Assembly: GCF_007833635.1 (NCBI RefSeq)
Contig: NZ_CP031125.1
Coordinates: 62,001-126,000 of the forward strand
Reading direction: 5' to 3'
From: Candidatus Pelagibacter sp. FZCC0015
Lineage (GTDB): Bacteria; Pseudomonadota; Alphaproteobacteria; Pelagibacterales; Pelagibacteraceae
Length of the DNA: 64,000 nt
A program made the translations under genes and the position numbers. Below are positions 33,960 to 43,996 of the stretch, piece by piece. The notes under the pieces are model-generated. The model was given only the letters and a program-made list of their open reading frames with translations. It was not told where the DNA came from and did no database searches. Positions within the stretch are counted from its first letter, which is position 1. The number at the start of each line of letters is the position of its first letter.

Positions 33960-34960
33960 TATTTATTTAAATCAACTAATACTCTTCCAGCAATTTCACC
34001 TTTTAAAATTTTTGGATAAGTTTCAACTAATTCCTCCAAGCTGACAGTTAAAACTGATTTTTCAATTAAATCAAAATCAATTAATTTAGATGCTTCTCCC
34101 CATATAAATTCTCTTCTCTTTATACTGCAGTTAGCAGAGTCCATTCCCCAAACTTTAATACCTCTTAACATAAACGGAAGTAAATTTGTATTAAGCTCAT
34201 TACTGTTTGCATTTCCACAAACTGCAATAATTCCATTTGATTTTGTTTGAGCTATTGCATTTGCTAAAATTTTTCCACCCACAGTATCAACTACTCCATC
34301 CCATAAACCTTTATCTATTGGTCTTGGATCTTTATCAAATTCAGCCCTATTTATAATGTTTTTAGCGCCTAATGATTTTAAATACTCTGACTTAGAATCT
34401 TTTCCTGTTACTGCAGTAACGTTGTAACCTAATTTAGTTAAAGCCATAACTGCTAAACTACCAACTCCACCAGTTGCACCAGTTACCAAAACATCATTAA
34501 CTTTTTCTCCTAATAAAATGCTTTCTCTTGCTTGAATAGCAAATGCGCTCATTAAAGATGTTAAACCTGCTGTTCCTAAAATCATTGCTTGTTTGCTGGT
34601 TAAACTATCTGGTTTTTTAACTAAAAAATCTCCACTTACTTTTGCAATTTGTGAAAACCCTCCAAAAAAAACTTCACCTACTCTAAAACCAGTAAGAATT
34701 ACTTCATCACCTTCTTTAAATTTCGGATTATCGCTTTCAATAACAGTTCCAGAAAAATCTATTCCTGGGATATGAGGATATTCTTTAACTAATCTTCCCC
34801 CATTCTTTAGAATCATTCCATCTTTAAAGTTTAAGTCTGAATAATCTACTTTTACAGTTACATCACCATGTTTTAAGAAACTTTTATCTAAGGATTTTAC
34901 TTCACGCGAAAAGTTTTCGCCTTCTTGATTAAGGACTATTGCTTTGAATTGATCGGACAC
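33959..34960 (-). CDS. acuI: Acrylyl-CoA reductase (NADPH), YhdH/AcuI family
   Basis: 333 aa zinc-free MDR protein close to E. coli YhdH as I remember it: YSDLNFKDGMILKNGGRLV, HIPGIDFSGTV, ILTGFRVGEVFFGGFSQ, MILGTAGLTSLMS, and NADPH loop VTGATGGVGSLAV. AcuI reduces toxic acrylyl-CoA, produced from acrylate after DMSP cleavage, to propionyl-CoA. It sits between folE (1-bp gap) and a LysR gene (1-bp overlap). It would detoxify the product of a DMSP lyase, for which the M24 protein at 49.5-50.8 kb is a candidate. Confidence 0.87.
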   Translation of the reverse strand: MSDQFKAIVLNQEGENFSREVKSLDKSFLKHGDVTVKVDYSDLNFKDGMILKNGGRLVKEYPHIPGIDFSGTVIESDNPKFKEGDEVILTGFRVGEVFFGGFSQIAKVSGDFLVKKPDSLTSKQAMILGTAGLTSLMSAFAIQARESILLGEKVNDVLVTGATGGVGSLAVMALTKLGYNVTAVTGKDSKSEYLKSLGAKNIINRAEFDKDPRPIDKGLWDGVVDTVGGKILANAIAQTKSNGIIAVCGNANSNELNTNLLPFMLRGIKVWGMDSANCSIKRREFIWGEASKLIDFDLIEKSVLTVSLEELVETYPKILKGEIAGRVLVDLNK

Positions 34961-34961
34961 C

Positions 34962-35582
34962 TTAATCTTTTAACGTAGTGCTAATAAATCGTAAATATCT
35001 ATTTTGATAACTTAAATCTTCTTTGAATTGGCCTAAGTAGTAATTTGTAACCGTAGTTGCTTGTTCTTTTTTAATACCTCTCATTGTCATACACTGATGA
35101 GTTGAATCAATAGTTACAGCAACTCCTTTGGCATCTAGAGACTCCATTAAAGTGTTGGCTATCTGCATAGTAAGTCTTTCTTGTGTTTGTAATCTTTTAG
35201 AGAAAACTTCAACTACTCTTGCTAACTTACTCAATCCTACAACTCTTTCTTTTGGAATATAAGCTACGTGCGCTTTTCCAATAATTGGAGCCATATGATG
35301 CTCGCAATGACTTTGAACTGAAATATTTTTTTGAACAACCATGTCATCATAACCTTCTACATCACCGAAAGTTTTATCTAAGATTTTATTTGGATCTTCT
35401 TTGTAACCTTTGAAATATTCTTTAAATGCTTTTACTACTCTTTTAGGGGTTTCCAATAAACCTTCTCTATTAGGATCTTCACCCATCCAAGAAAGGATGG
35501 TTCTAAAAGCTTCTTCAGCTTCTTTATCTGAAACTTGCTTTGTGTCTAAATTTTTGTTGTCTGCGTTTTTAACTAATTTCAT
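34962..35582 (-). CDS. folE: GTP cyclohydrolase I
   Basis: 206 aa of the hexagonal-tunnel-fold enzyme that turns GTP into dihydroneopterin triphosphate, the first step of folate synthesis. The zinc site CEHHMAPI with a following His and the later HQCMTMRG Cys are present, as are VVGLSKLARVVEVFSKRLQTQERLT and the GVAVTIDS strand. It leads the folE-acuI-LysR unit and diverges from hisI. A folate supply gene fits the heavy use of THF-linked methyl transfer in this window. Confidence 0.95.
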   Translation of the reverse strand: MKLVKNADNKNLDTKQVSDKEAEEAFRTILSWMGEDPNREGLLETPKRVVKAFKEYFKGYKEDPNKILDKTFGDVEGYDDMVVQKNISVQSHCEHHMAPIIGKAHVAYIPKERVVGLSKLARVVEVFSKRLQTQERLTMQIANTLMESLDAKGVAVTIDSTHQCMTMRGIKKEQATTVTNYYLGQFKEDLSYQNRYLRFISTTLKD

Positions 35583-35658
35583 AGCGGTTTTTATACAGTA
35601 AATACCTCATTTTAAAAATATTTAATATATTTAGATATGTGCTACATAATCACCCTTT

Positions 35659-36126
35659 ATGTTCAAAAAAAGAGAAAATATCTATGATATTGAGGAAGGA
35701 AATCTTCTTTCACCTAAATTTGATAATAATGGTTTAATTCCAGTAATCACTATGTGTTCAAAAACTAAAGATATTTTGATGCATGGATATATGAATATGG
35801 AAGCTCTTAAAAAGACAATTGAAACTAAAGAGGCACATTATTTTAGCAGATCAAGAAAAGCTATTTGGCACAAAGGTAAAACAAGTGGTTTTACTCAAAA
35901 GGTTACTGAAATCAGAATAGATGATGATCAAGACTCAATATGGTTAACAGTTGACATCGGTGATGGAGCTAGTTGTCATGTTGGTTATAGATCATGTTTT
36001 TACAGATCTATTCCTATGGGACCAATAGAAAACGGAAGAGAAGTTAAAATGGAATTTCTTGAAAAAGAAAAAAAATTTGATCCAGAAGAGGTTTATAAAG
36101 GTCAACCAAATCCAACAAAAATTTAA
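35659..36126 (+). CDS. hisI: Phosphoribosyl-AMP cyclohydrolase
   Basis: 155 aa with the HisI core: LIPVITMCSKTKDILMHGYMNMEAL, HYFSRSRKAIWHKGKTSG, the metal-binding DDDQDSIWLTVD, and SCHVGYRSCFYR with the catalytic cysteines. It hydrolyses the ring of PR-AMP in histidine synthesis. It is a monofunctional form lacking the HisE domain. It leads a plus-strand unit with a 2OG oxygenase 3 bp downstream, unlike a usual his operon. Confidence 0.93.
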   Translation: MFKKRENIYDIEEGNLLSPKFDNNGLIPVITMCSKTKDILMHGYMNMEALKKTIETKEAHYFSRSRKAIWHKGKTSGFTQKVTEIRIDDDQDSIWLTVDIGDGASCHVGYRSCFYRSIPMGPIENGREVKMEFLEKEKKFDPEEVYKGQPNPTKI

Positions 36127-36129
36127 ATC

Positions 36130-36768
36130 ATGGAAAAATTCGAATTCCAGATTATTAAAAATCTTGGGCCTTCAGTGTTTAAGACAAAAATTCCAGATGA
36201 AATATTAAATAAAATAAATAATTATATTGATGAAATAATTAAAGATGAGGAAAAAATAAAAGAATTAGATCATGGAAGCAAACTTGTTGGAGATGTGACC
36301 CAAGAGTTTCAATTAGAAAAAAAAATAATGGAGGAAAGTGGATGGTTAAATTTTTTAGCTAATTGTACAGGAGAATGGATCAAAAGAGAAACAGCAAAAA
36401 CAATTACAAAATTCTCTATGAAGGGCTCATGGGTTGTGAGACAGTTTCAAAATGAATATAATCCAACTCACTGGCATGATGGACATATTTCTGGAGCTGG
36501 GTTTTTGAAAGTACCTAAAAATTTTGGAAGCAATATTCAAAAAAACAAACAGTCTTATCAAGGTGGTAATTTACAATTAATCCATGGTTCAAGAATGTTT
36601 CTAAGTCAGTCCATAATTAATATTGTCCCAAAAGTTGGAGATTTATATCTATTTCCAAACTACTTAATGCATACAGTTTTTCCATTCAAATATACAAATG
36701 AAGAAAGAAGATCTATTTCCTTTAATGCAGTAATTGATAACAAAATCTACGATGTTTATGGAAACTAA
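36130..36768 (+). CDS. 2OG-Fe(II) oxygenase-like protein, PF13759-type
   Basis: 212 aa. The iron-site candidates are in NPTHWHDGHISGAGFLKVP (His114, His116, Asp117), the distal His181 in NYLMHTVFPF, and Arg193/194 in EERRSISFNAV for 2-oxoglutarate. This is the P4H-related small-oxygenase pattern often seen in marine genomes and cyanophages. Substrate unknown. It is 3 bp after hisI and its 3' end overlaps the DUF2237 start, so the three are co-expressed. Confidence 0.72.
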   Translation: MEKFEFQIIKNLGPSVFKTKIPDEILNKINNYIDEIIKDEEKIKELDHGSKLVGDVTQEFQLEKKIMEESGWLNFLANCTGEWIKRETAKTITKFSMKGSWVVRQFQNEYNPTHWHDGHISGAGFLKVPKNFGSNIQKNKQSYQGGNLQLIHGSRMFLSQSIINIVPKVGDLYLFPNYLMHTVFPFKYTNEERRSISFNAVIDNKIYDVYGN

Positions 36769-37135
36769 ACTTCAAAAAAATGTTCTAGGAGAATACCTGG
36801 AAGAATGTTCAAATGACCCTTTAACAGGTTGGTTTAGAGATGGGTGTTGCAATACAGATGAAAATGATCATGGTTTTCATACAGTTTGTGCTAAAGTCAC
36901 TACTGAATTTTTAGAATGGTTAAAAGAAGCAGGAAATGATCTAATAACTCCACATCCTGAATTTGGTTTTCCTGGTTTAAAAGATGGAGATGGTTGGTGT
37001 GTATGTGCTAGTTGGTACGCTAGAGCTGTTGAGGCAGGTAAGGGTTGTCCAATATTTATTAAAAGAACTCATAAAAATACTTTAAAATATCTTCCTATCG
37101 AAACGTTAAAAAAGTTTGCGATAGACCTATCGTAA
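36758..37135 (+). CDS. DUF2237 family protein
   Basis: I prefer the ATG at 36758 (METKLQKNVLGEYLEECS); an ATG at 36752 is equally possible, while the upstream TTG at 36734 is unlikely. The sequence NVLGEYLEECSNDPLTGWFRDGCCNT with the later HTVCAKVTTEFLEW and DGWCVCASWYARAVEAG is the DUF2237 signature with its conserved cysteines. It may bind metal; function unknown. The stop abuts the convergent ETF-QO stop with no spacer. Confidence 0.82.
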   Translation: METKLQKNVLGEYLEECSNDPLTGWFRDGCCNTDENDHGFHTVCAKVTTEFLEWLKEAGNDLITPHPEFGFPGLKDGDGWCVCASWYARAVEAGKGCPIFIKRTHKNTLKYLPIETLKKFAIDLS

Positions 37136-38755
37136 TTACATATTCCCATATCTTGGACCACCACTTCCTTCCGGTGTAACCCAAGTTATATTTTGAGAAG
37201 GTTCTTTAATATCGCATGTTTTACAATGGATACAATTTTGAGAATTAATTACAAATTTATTTACATCATTTTCTTTTTGAACTTCATAAACCCCTGCAGG
37301 ACAATATCTTTGAGCAGGTTCGTCAAATTTTTCTAACGTATAATTAATTGGTAAATCAGGGTCTTTTAGCTTCAAATGAACCGGCTGATTGTCTGCGTGA
37401 TTGGTTCCTGTTAGATAAACTGAGCTTGTTTTGTCAAAAGTTATTACATTATCATATTTTGGATAATCTATTTTTGGCATTTGATTTGCAGGTTTTAATG
37501 TTTCATGATCAGCATGTTTATGTTTAAGTGTAAAAGGAAGTTTTCCTCTAAATAAAATTTGATCAATACCTGTGAAAATTATTCCTAAAATTAATCCCCA
37601 GCTAAAACTAGGTTTCACGTTCCGAGCTTCATAAAGCTCCTTATGTAACCAACTATTTCTAAATTTACTTTCATAAATTGATAAATCTTTGTTTTCTTTA
37701 AAATGTTCATTAATAGTTTCAGCTGCAATTATCCCACTTTTCATCGCTGTATGAGAGCCTTTAATTTTTGGCATATTTAAAGTTCCTGCATCACAACCAA
37801 CTAATAAAGCTCCAGGCATAAACATTTTTGGTAAGCTTTGAAATCCACCTTCAATTAAAGCTCTTGCACCGTAAGAAATTCTTTTTCCACCTTCTATTAT
37901 TTTTTTTATAACTGGATGTGTTTTAAACCTCTGAAATTCATCATAAGGAGATAAATGTGGATTTTTGTAATCTAGACCAATTACATAGCCCAGAAAAACT
38001 TGTTTATTTTCTGCATGATAAACAAAACTACCACCATATGTATTATTATCTAATGGCCATCCAGCTGTATGCATCACTAAGCCTTCTTCGTGATTTCTAT
38101 CCTCTATTTCCCAAATTTCTTTAAAACCAATTCCGTATTGTTGAGGATCTTTACCTTTATTTAATTCAAATTTTTCAATCAATTGTTTTCCTAAATGACC
38201 TCTGCACCCTTCGGCAAAAACAGTTACTTTACCTAAAAGCTCAATACCTGGTTCAAAACTATCTTTTTTATTACCATCTTTATCTATACCCATATCTTGA
38301 GTTGCAACACCTTTAACAGATCCATCTTCGTTATATAAAATTTCACTTGCTGGAAATCCTGGAAAGATTTCTACACCTAAATTCTCAGCTTGTTCCGCAA
38401 GCCATCTACATAGATTTGCTAAACTGATAATATAATTTTTATGATTTTGTTGTACCGCAGGTAGTAGCCAGGTTGGCCAACTTAAAGATTTAGTTTTTCC
38501 TAAAAATAAAAATTTTTCTTTAGTTACTTTTGTTTTGATGGGAGAATTTAATTCTCTCCAATTTGGTAATAATTCATCTAGAGCACGAGTTTCAAATACA
38601 TTTCCACTTAAAATATGAGCTCCAATCTCTGATGCTTTTTCTAATAAACAAACATTTAAATTTGGATCTAATTGTTTTAACTTTATTGCAGTTGATAATC
38701 CTGATGGCCCTCCACCAATGATTACAACATCATATTCCATCGATTCTCTAGACAT
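37136..38755 (-). CDS. Electron transfer flavoprotein-ubiquinone oxidoreductase
   Basis: 539 aa with FAD loop DVVIIGGGPSGLSTAIKLKQ, the membrane-contact region around GCDAGTLNMPKIKGSHTAMKSG, and the 4Fe-4S ligands near the C-terminus (RYCPAGVYE and NCIHCKTCDIKEP). It takes electrons from reduced ETF to ubiquinone in the inner membrane. It lies downstream of etfA and etfB and a dimethylglycine-dehydrogenase-type gene, making a complete branch from methylamine-type oxidation to the respiratory chain. Confidence 0.94.
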   Translation of the reverse strand: MSRESMEYDVVIIGGGPSGLSTAIKLKQLDPNLNVCLLEKASEIGAHILSGNVFETRALDELLPNWRELNSPIKTKVTKEKFLFLGKTKSLSWPTWLLPAVQQNHKNYIISLANLCRWLAEQAENLGVEIFPGFPASEILYNEDGSVKGVATQDMGIDKDGNKKDSFEPGIELLGKVTVFAEGCRGHLGKQLIEKFELNKGKDPQQYGIGFKEIWEIEDRNHEEGLVMHTAGWPLDNNTYGGSFVYHAENKQVFLGYVIGLDYKNPHLSPYDEFQRFKTHPVIKKIIEGGKRISYGARALIEGGFQSLPKMFMPGALLVGCDAGTLNMPKIKGSHTAMKSGIIAAETINEHFKENKDLSIYESKFRNSWLHKELYEARNVKPSFSWGLILGIIFTGIDQILFRGKLPFTLKHKHADHETLKPANQMPKIDYPKYDNVITFDKTSSVYLTGTNHADNQPVHLKLKDPDLPINYTLEKFDEPAQRYCPAGVYEVQKENDVNKFVINSQNCIHCKTCDIKEPSQNITWVTPEGSGGPRYGNM

Positions 38756-38778
38756 ACTCTAGTTTTTAACTGTAAGGA

Positions 38779-39732
38779 TTATTTTTGTATAGTGTTTAAT
38801 TTGTTCAGCTCTTCCATGAACTGAGGCAGTGCCTCAAATAAATCAGCTTCAAGTCCATAATCTGCAACACTAAAGATTGGAGCTTCACCATCTTTATTAA
38901 TTGCAACTATAACTTTACTTTCCTTCATTCCTGCTAAATGCTGAATAGCACCTGAAATTCCAACAGCGATATATAGATCTGGTACTACCACTTTTCCTGT
39001 TTGACCTACTTGATGATCATTACTTATATATCCAGCATCTACTGCTGCTCTTGATGCTCCAATTGCTGCACCTAGTTTGTCAGCAATTTCTGTAATTAAT
39101 TTAAAATTGTCTCCACTTTGCATTCCTCTGCCACCTGATACAACAATTCTTGCTGTTCCAAGTTCAGGTCGATCAGATTTAATTTCTTCTCTTTTGATAA
39201 ATTTAGTATTTGAAAACTCTTCACTAGCATCTACTTTTTCAATTGGAGCTGATCCACCTGTGCTCTCACAAGGATCGAAAGAAGTAGGTCTGATAGTTAC
39301 ACACTTTTTAGCATCATTACTCTTAATTGTTGCAAAAGCATTACCTGCATAAATTGGTCTTAAAAAAGTATCTTGTGATATTACTTTAATAATGTCGCTT
39401 ACTTGCGATGTATCAAGATGAGCAGCAATTCGTGGCATCAAATTTTTTCCAAATGTATTTGCTGAACAAATAATGTGAGAATAATTTTCTGCAAGTTTAA
39501 CAATCACTGGAGCAAAATTTTCTGCTGTGAAGTTTTCATAGTGAGCTCCTTCTACACTCAATACCTTTTTAACTACTGGAAGTTCAGATAATTGTTTTGC
39601 AGCAACTGCAGAGTTTTGACCAATAATTACAGCATGAACATCTGAATCAATTTGAGATGCTGCTGTAGCTGCATTAAGAGTAAATGGTCTTAATTCTTTA
39701 TTATTGTGTTCCGCTATAAGTAAAACTGCCAT
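38779..39732 (-). CDS. etfA: Electron transfer flavoprotein alpha subunit
   Basis: 317 aa with the FAD-binding C-terminal motif: [44 protein letters not shown], and [28 protein letters not shown]. It forms a heterodimer with EtfB, whose gene stop overlaps its start by 1 bp. It relays electrons from flavoprotein dehydrogenases to ETF-QO. The preceding DMGDH-type protein is the likely donor. Confidence 0.96.
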   Translation of the reverse strand: MAVLLIAEHNNKELRPFTLNAATAASQIDSDVHAVIIGQNSAVAAKQLSELPVVKKVLSVEGAHYENFTAENFAPVIVKLAENYSHIICSANTFGKNLMPRIAAHLDTSQVSDIIKVISQDTFLRPIYAGNAFATIKSNDAKKCVTIRPTSFDPCESTGGSAPIEKVDASEEFSNTKFIKREEIKSDRPELGTARIVVSGGRGMQSGDNFKLITEIADKLGAAIGASRAAVDAGYISNDHQVGQTGKVVVPDLYIAVGISGAIQHLAGMKESKVIVAINKDGEAPIFSVADYGLEADLFEALPQFMEELNKLNTIQK

Positions 39733-40481
39733 TAAATTACCTTCGCCTCATTTTTTAACTTTTGAACTAGTTCTGCAACATTTGCTACTTTTATCCCCGC
39801 TTTTCTTTTTGGAGGTTCCTCTACTTTTAATTGCTCTAATCTTGGTGATACATCTACGCCTAAATCAGAAGCTGCAATTTCCTCTATAGGTTTTTTCTTA
39901 GCCTTCATTATATTTGGTAGTGATGCATATCTTGGTTCATTCAGCCTAAGATCACAAGTTACAATAGCTGGAACATTTATTTCAATTGTTTCAAGGCCTT
40001 CATCTATTTCTCTAGTTACTTCTAATTTATTATCTTTCACATCAATCTTTGAGGCAAATGTTGCTTGTGGCCAATTTAATAAAGCACTCAACATTTGGCC
40101 TGTTTGATTACAATCATCATCAATTGCTTGTTTACCCATAAATACTAAATCTGGTTTTTCTTTATCGACTATTTTTTGTAAAATTTTTGAAACAGCGAGT
40201 GGTTCTAAAATTCCATCCACTTTCACATGAATACCTCTGTCCGCACCAACCGCTAAAGCTTTCCTAACAGTTTCTTGAGCTTTTTCTTCACCAATAGTTA
40301 CTGCAACTACTTCTGTAGCTTTGCCTGCCTCTTTAATTTTTACAGCTTCTTCTATTGCATTATCATCAGGAGGATTAGTTGACATTTTAACATTGTCAGT
40401 AACTACACCAGATCCATCTTCTTTAACTCTAATTTGAACGTTGTAATCAATGACTCTTTTTACAGCTACTAAAATTTTCAT
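39732..40481 (-). CDS. etfB: Electron transfer flavoprotein beta subunit
   Basis: 249 aa: [13 protein letters not shown] at the start, [18 protein letters not shown], the signature [32 protein letters not shown], and [27 protein letters not shown]. It binds AMP and pairs with EtfA. It is tightly packed between the DMGDH-type gene (1-bp overlap) and etfA (1-bp overlap). Confidence 0.96.
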   Translation of the reverse strand: MKILVAVKRVIDYNVQIRVKEDGSGVVTDNVKMSTNPPDDNAIEEAVKIKEAGKATEVVAVTIGEEKAQETVRKALAVGADRGIHVKVDGILEPLAVSKILQKIVDKEKPDLVFMGKQAIDDDCNQTGQMLSALLNWPQATFASKIDVKDNKLEVTREIDEGLETIEINVPAIVTCDLRLNEPRYASLPNIMKAKKKPIEEIAASDLGVDVSPRLEQLKVEEPPKRKAGIKVANVAELVQKLKNEAKVI

Positions 40482-42913
40482 TAAGCTCTCAATAAATTAT
40501 TTTCTGAATCGTATGGACTCTCATCTAGGACTGTAGCGTCGTACATTTCACCTAATATATCAACTTGTAATTTGTCGCCCACATTCGAACAATCTGGTTT
40601 AACCATCGCAAGCGCAATTGATTTATCTAATCTAAAACCAAATTCACCTCCAGTTGCTCTTCCAACAACTTTTCCATCTTTGAAAATAGGATTATTTCCT
40701 AATACATCAGCATCTTTGGTATTATGAACCTCTAAAGTGACCAATTTATTATCAAAACCTTTTTCTCTCCATTTATTAAGTGCTTCTAACCCAATAAAGT
40801 TTCCTTTATTTGGATGAACAAATCTATCAAGACCAGACTCATATGGTGAATATTCAATTGATAATTCTGTTCCAACTAGCTTGTAAGATTTTTCAACTCT
40901 TAAACTATTCATAGCTCTAATTCCAAAAGGTTTAATACCTAAATCTTTTCCTGCTTCCATTAATTTATCAAAAATATGGTTTTGATATTCAATTGGATGA
41001 TGTAGTTCCCAACCAAGCTCACCCACAAAATTTACTCTCATTGCATTTACTGGAGCATATCCAACATTTACATTTTTAGCAGTCAGCCATTTGAAATTCT
41101 CATTAGAAAAATCGTCTGTTGAAACCTTTTGCATTAACTGTCTAGCTTTAGGTCCTGCTACTACCAGAACTCCTGTACTATTAGTTAGATCTTCAAAAAT
41201 TACAGATCCATCATCTGGCATCCATTTTTGTATCCAGTCATGATCTAATCTTAAATTTGCTCCAGCAGAAACTAAATAGTAACTATTCTCTCCTTCTTTC
41301 ATTATTGTAAATTCTGAATGCACCCCACCTTTAGTGTTCAAAGCATGACATAAATTTATCCTTCCAATTTTTTTTGGAAGTTTATTCGCAACTAAATAAT
41401 CTAAAAATTCCTCTGCTTTAGGCCCTTTTATTCTACATTTTGCAAATGCAGTCATATCTAAAAGACCCACATTTTCTTTTACATTTTGACATTCTTTTTT
41501 AATTGCATCAAACCATTTTGATCTTCTAAATGACCAATCATCTTTTTGCTCCATTCCATCTGTTGCAAAAAAATTAGGTCTTTCCCATCCAAATTTCTGA
41601 CCAAAGACTGCTCCTAAATTTTTCATTCTTTCATAACAAGGAGATGTTCTTAATGGTCTTGCTGCTGGTCTTTCTTCGTCAGGATAGTGAACAATAAATA
41701 CATGGCTATATGCTTCTTCATTTTTTGCTTTCAAATAAGATTTAGTAGCATAATTTCCGTAACGTCTTGGTTCAACTCCTAACATGTCAATTGTAGGTTC
41801 GCCATCAACGATCCACTCTGCTAATTGCCAACCTGCCCCACCTGCTGCTGTTATTCCAAAACTATGTCCCTCATTAATCCAAAAATTTTTAAGTCCCCAT
41901 GCTGGACCAACAATTGGATTACCATCAGGAGTATAACATATTGCTCCATTATAAACTTTCTTTACTCCAACTTCTCCAAATGCAGGAACCCTATGAATTG
42001 CACCTTCAATATGTGGAGCTAATCTGTCTAAGTCTTCTTGAAATAATTCATATTCTGAATTTTTTGATGGACCTTCTACATAACAAGCTGGTGCACCATC
42101 TTCATAAGGGCCTAAAATTAATCCTCCAGCTTCTTCTCTCATATACCATCTGCTATCACTATCTCTTAAGACTCCCATTTCTGGTAATCCATCTTTTTTT
42201 CTTTTTTGAATTGCAGGATGTGGTTCTGTAACAATGTATTGATGTTCAACAGGTATGACTGGTATATCCAGTCCTACCATTTCACCTGTTTGTCGTGCAA
42301 AATTTCCTGAACATGAAATAACATGTTCGCACTCTATTGATCCTTTGTCTGTTTCTACAACCCATCCTTCTTTAGTTTGTCTCATTGATAGAACAGTTGT
42401 ATTTCTATAAATTTCAGCTCCTCTATTTCTTGCACCAGTTGCTAATGCTTGTGTTAAATCTGCTGGTTGAATATATCCATCTTCAGGGTGTTGTATTGCG
42501 CCTACTAAATCGTCTGTATGACATAATGGCCAAATTTCTTTTACTTGTTCTGGCTTTAAAAATTTAACATCTACTCCAATAGTTCGAGCAACACCAGCGT
42601 ATTGATGGTACTCATCCATTCTATCTTTTGTGCTTGCTAGACGAATATTTGAAACCACACTAAAGCCAACATTTTTTCCAGTTTCTTCTTCTAATGTTTT
42701 GTAAAGATTAACTGCGTATTTATGAAGTTGTCCAACTGAATAACTCATATTAAATAAAGGAAGCAAACCTGCAGCATGCCAAGTCGATCCTGATGTTAAT
42801 TCTTTTCTTTCAACCAGAACAACATCAGACCAGCCTTTTTTTGCTAAGTGATAAAGGGCACTAACCCCTACAACTCCTCCACCAACTACTACAACTTTAG
42901 TTTTTGTTTTCAT
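40481..42913 (-). CDS. Dimethylglycine/sarcosine dehydrogenase-type flavoprotein with GcvT domain (first copy)
   Basis: 810 aa. An N-terminal DAO-type FAD domain (GGGVVG at 11-16) carries SGSTWHAAG with His46 at the covalent flavin site of DMGDH. It is followed by a GcvT-type folate-binding half ([47 protein letters not shown]). It oxidatively demethylates dimethylglycine or sarcosine and passes the C1 unit to THF. etfB, etfA and ETF-QO follow directly, giving the electron path. Which methylamine is preferred cannot be told; a related copy lies at 51.4-53.8 kb. Confidence 0.88.
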   Translation of the reverse strand: MKTKTKVVVVGGGVVGVSALYHLAKKGWSDVVLVERKELTSGSTWHAAGLLPLFNMSYSVGQLHKYAVNLYKTLEEETGKNVGFSVVSNIRLASTKDRMDEYHQYAGVARTIGVDVKFLKPEQVKEIWPLCHTDDLVGAIQHPEDGYIQPADLTQALATGARNRGAEIYRNTTVLSMRQTKEGWVVETDKGSIECEHVISCSGNFARQTGEMVGLDIPVIPVEHQYIVTEPHPAIQKRKKDGLPEMGVLRDSDSRWYMREEAGGLILGPYEDGAPACYVEGPSKNSEYELFQEDLDRLAPHIEGAIHRVPAFGEVGVKKVYNGAICYTPDGNPIVGPAWGLKNFWINEGHSFGITAAGGAGWQLAEWIVDGEPTIDMLGVEPRRYGNYATKSYLKAKNEEAYSHVFIVHYPDEERPAARPLRTSPCYERMKNLGAVFGQKFGWERPNFFATDGMEQKDDWSFRRSKWFDAIKKECQNVKENVGLLDMTAFAKCRIKGPKAEEFLDYLVANKLPKKIGRINLCHALNTKGGVHSEFTIMKEGENSYYLVSAGANLRLDHDWIQKWMPDDGSVIFEDLTNSTGVLVVAGPKARQLMQKVSTDDFSNENFKWLTAKNVNVGYAPVNAMRVNFVGELGWELHHPIEYQNHIFDKLMEAGKDLGIKPFGIRAMNSLRVEKSYKLVGTELSIEYSPYESGLDRFVHPNKGNFIGLEALNKWREKGFDNKLVTLEVHNTKDADVLGNNPIFKDGKVVGRATGGEFGFRLDKSIALAMVKPDCSNVGDKLQVDILGEMYDATVLDESPYDSENNLLRA

Positions 42914-42970
42914 TCTGCGATTCCTACTAAATTTTTAATTGTTACGAAACAAAAATGTATCTGTGCACAA

Positions 42971-43447
42971 TCAGATTGAGCTTCCTAGGGGGATTGGGCT
43001 AGATACCATTGTAGTTAACCAACAGTCTTTTAAAGTGCCCTCGGAGGTGTACTTTTCGACTTGCCAGTTGAATTTGTGATAAATCTTATCTTTATCAAGA
43101 ATGATAACTTCAAATTGAGCCCATTTGTCACTACTTCCAAGTTCAGTTATTGTGTGACTTAGGTGGTTAATCATCATCCCGTAAGAGTCGCTTTTTATCA
43201 TCATCTTAAAGTTACTTAATGGTCCTGTTACTCTTTTATTATTTGGGTGAGCAAATTTCCAAGTTTGTTCTATGCCGCTATCTTTATATTCAAGATCATT
43301 TTGTTGAAGCCCACTCAATTGAATTTTAATAACTTCTTTCGGGCTTATAGTGCTATTGGGGCTTAATAATTCAGCGTAAGAAAATGAAATAAAGAAAAAA
43401 AATAAAATTAAAGCTTTAAAGATTATTAGCGGTTTTTCTAACATCAT
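42971..43447 (-). CDS. DUF4864 exported protein
   Basis: 158 aa with an N-terminal hydrophobic signal (cleavage near SYA, about residue 25). The mature part has SPKEVIKIQLSGLQQNDLEYKDSGIEQTWKFAHPNNKRVTGPLSNF, a good match to DUF4864 as I know it; the function is unknown. Its start overlaps the upstream flavodoxin-fold gene by 32 bp. It lies 57 bp before the DMGDH-type gene on the same strand. Confidence 0.75.
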   Translation of the reverse strand: MMLEKPLIIFKALILFFFFISFSYAELLSPNSTISPKEVIKIQLSGLQQNDLEYKDSGIEQTWKFAHPNNKRVTGPLSNFKMMIKSDSYGMMINHLSHTITELGSSDKWAQFEVIILDKDKIYHKFNWQVEKYTSEGTLKDCWLTTMVSSPIPLGSSI

Positions 43448-43985
43448 CTAAAAATTCTTGTCTCTTTGCATCGCTAACAAATGGTACTGCAAAATATCTT
43501 CTATAGACAATGTTATATATGCCACACATATGAAATACTCCTCTTTTTAATCTTCTAATTGGTAAGTTTAAAAAAAAAGTTGTAATTGCTAATCTTGGTG
43601 AACCATATGTGCAGAATATTATAGCTTTTTTATCTCTTAAGTTTCCAATTGGATAACCGTAATTTCCAACTAACTGTTTAAATCTAAAAGCCCAAGGTGG
43701 GGCTAAAACTTTATCTATCCAACCTTCTACTATCGCTGGCATTCTAAAGTTCCAAATTGGTGCGATTAAAACAATGGTATCACTTTCCTCAATTCTTTTT
43801 CTATGATCTAAAACTTCCTGATCAGGTTCCTCACCAGCAAAAACTGGATTAAAGTTCTCTTTATATAAATCAACGACATCAACTTGATTTCCATTCGCTT
43901 TTGATTGTTTAACAAATTCATCTCGGATTGCCGCATTAAATGAACTGTCATTATAATGTCCGTAGACTAAGAAAATTTTTTTCAT
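43416..43985 (-). CDS. Flavodoxin-fold NAD(P)H oxidoreductase (quinone reductase/KefF type)
   Basis: 189 aa: KIFLVYGHYNDSSFNAAIRDEF with the FMN loop, the substrate motif IVLIAPIWNFRMPAIVEGWIDKVLAPPWAFRF, and IIFCTYGSPR. It reduces quinones or similar with NAD(P)H. It follows the MFS-type permease by 11 bp on the same strand. A second flavodoxin-fold reductase (AzoR type) is at 5.8-6.3 kb. Confidence 0.85.
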   Translation of the reverse strand: MKKIFLVYGHYNDSSFNAAIRDEFVKQSKANGNQVDVVDLYKENFNPVFAGEEPDQEVLDHRKRIEESDTIVLIAPIWNFRMPAIVEGWIDKVLAPPWAFRFKQLVGNYGYPIGNLRDKKAIIFCTYGSPRLAITTFFLNLPIRRLKRGVFHMCGIYNIVYRRYFAVPFVSDAKRQEFLDDVRKTANNL

Positions 43986-43996
43986 AATATTTATTT

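Noticed and set aside
41825..42567. Open frames on the plus strand opposite the 810-aa flavoprotein gene
   Set aside because: Low-complexity translations mirroring the antisense strand of a clearly coding gene; no ribosome site or family match.
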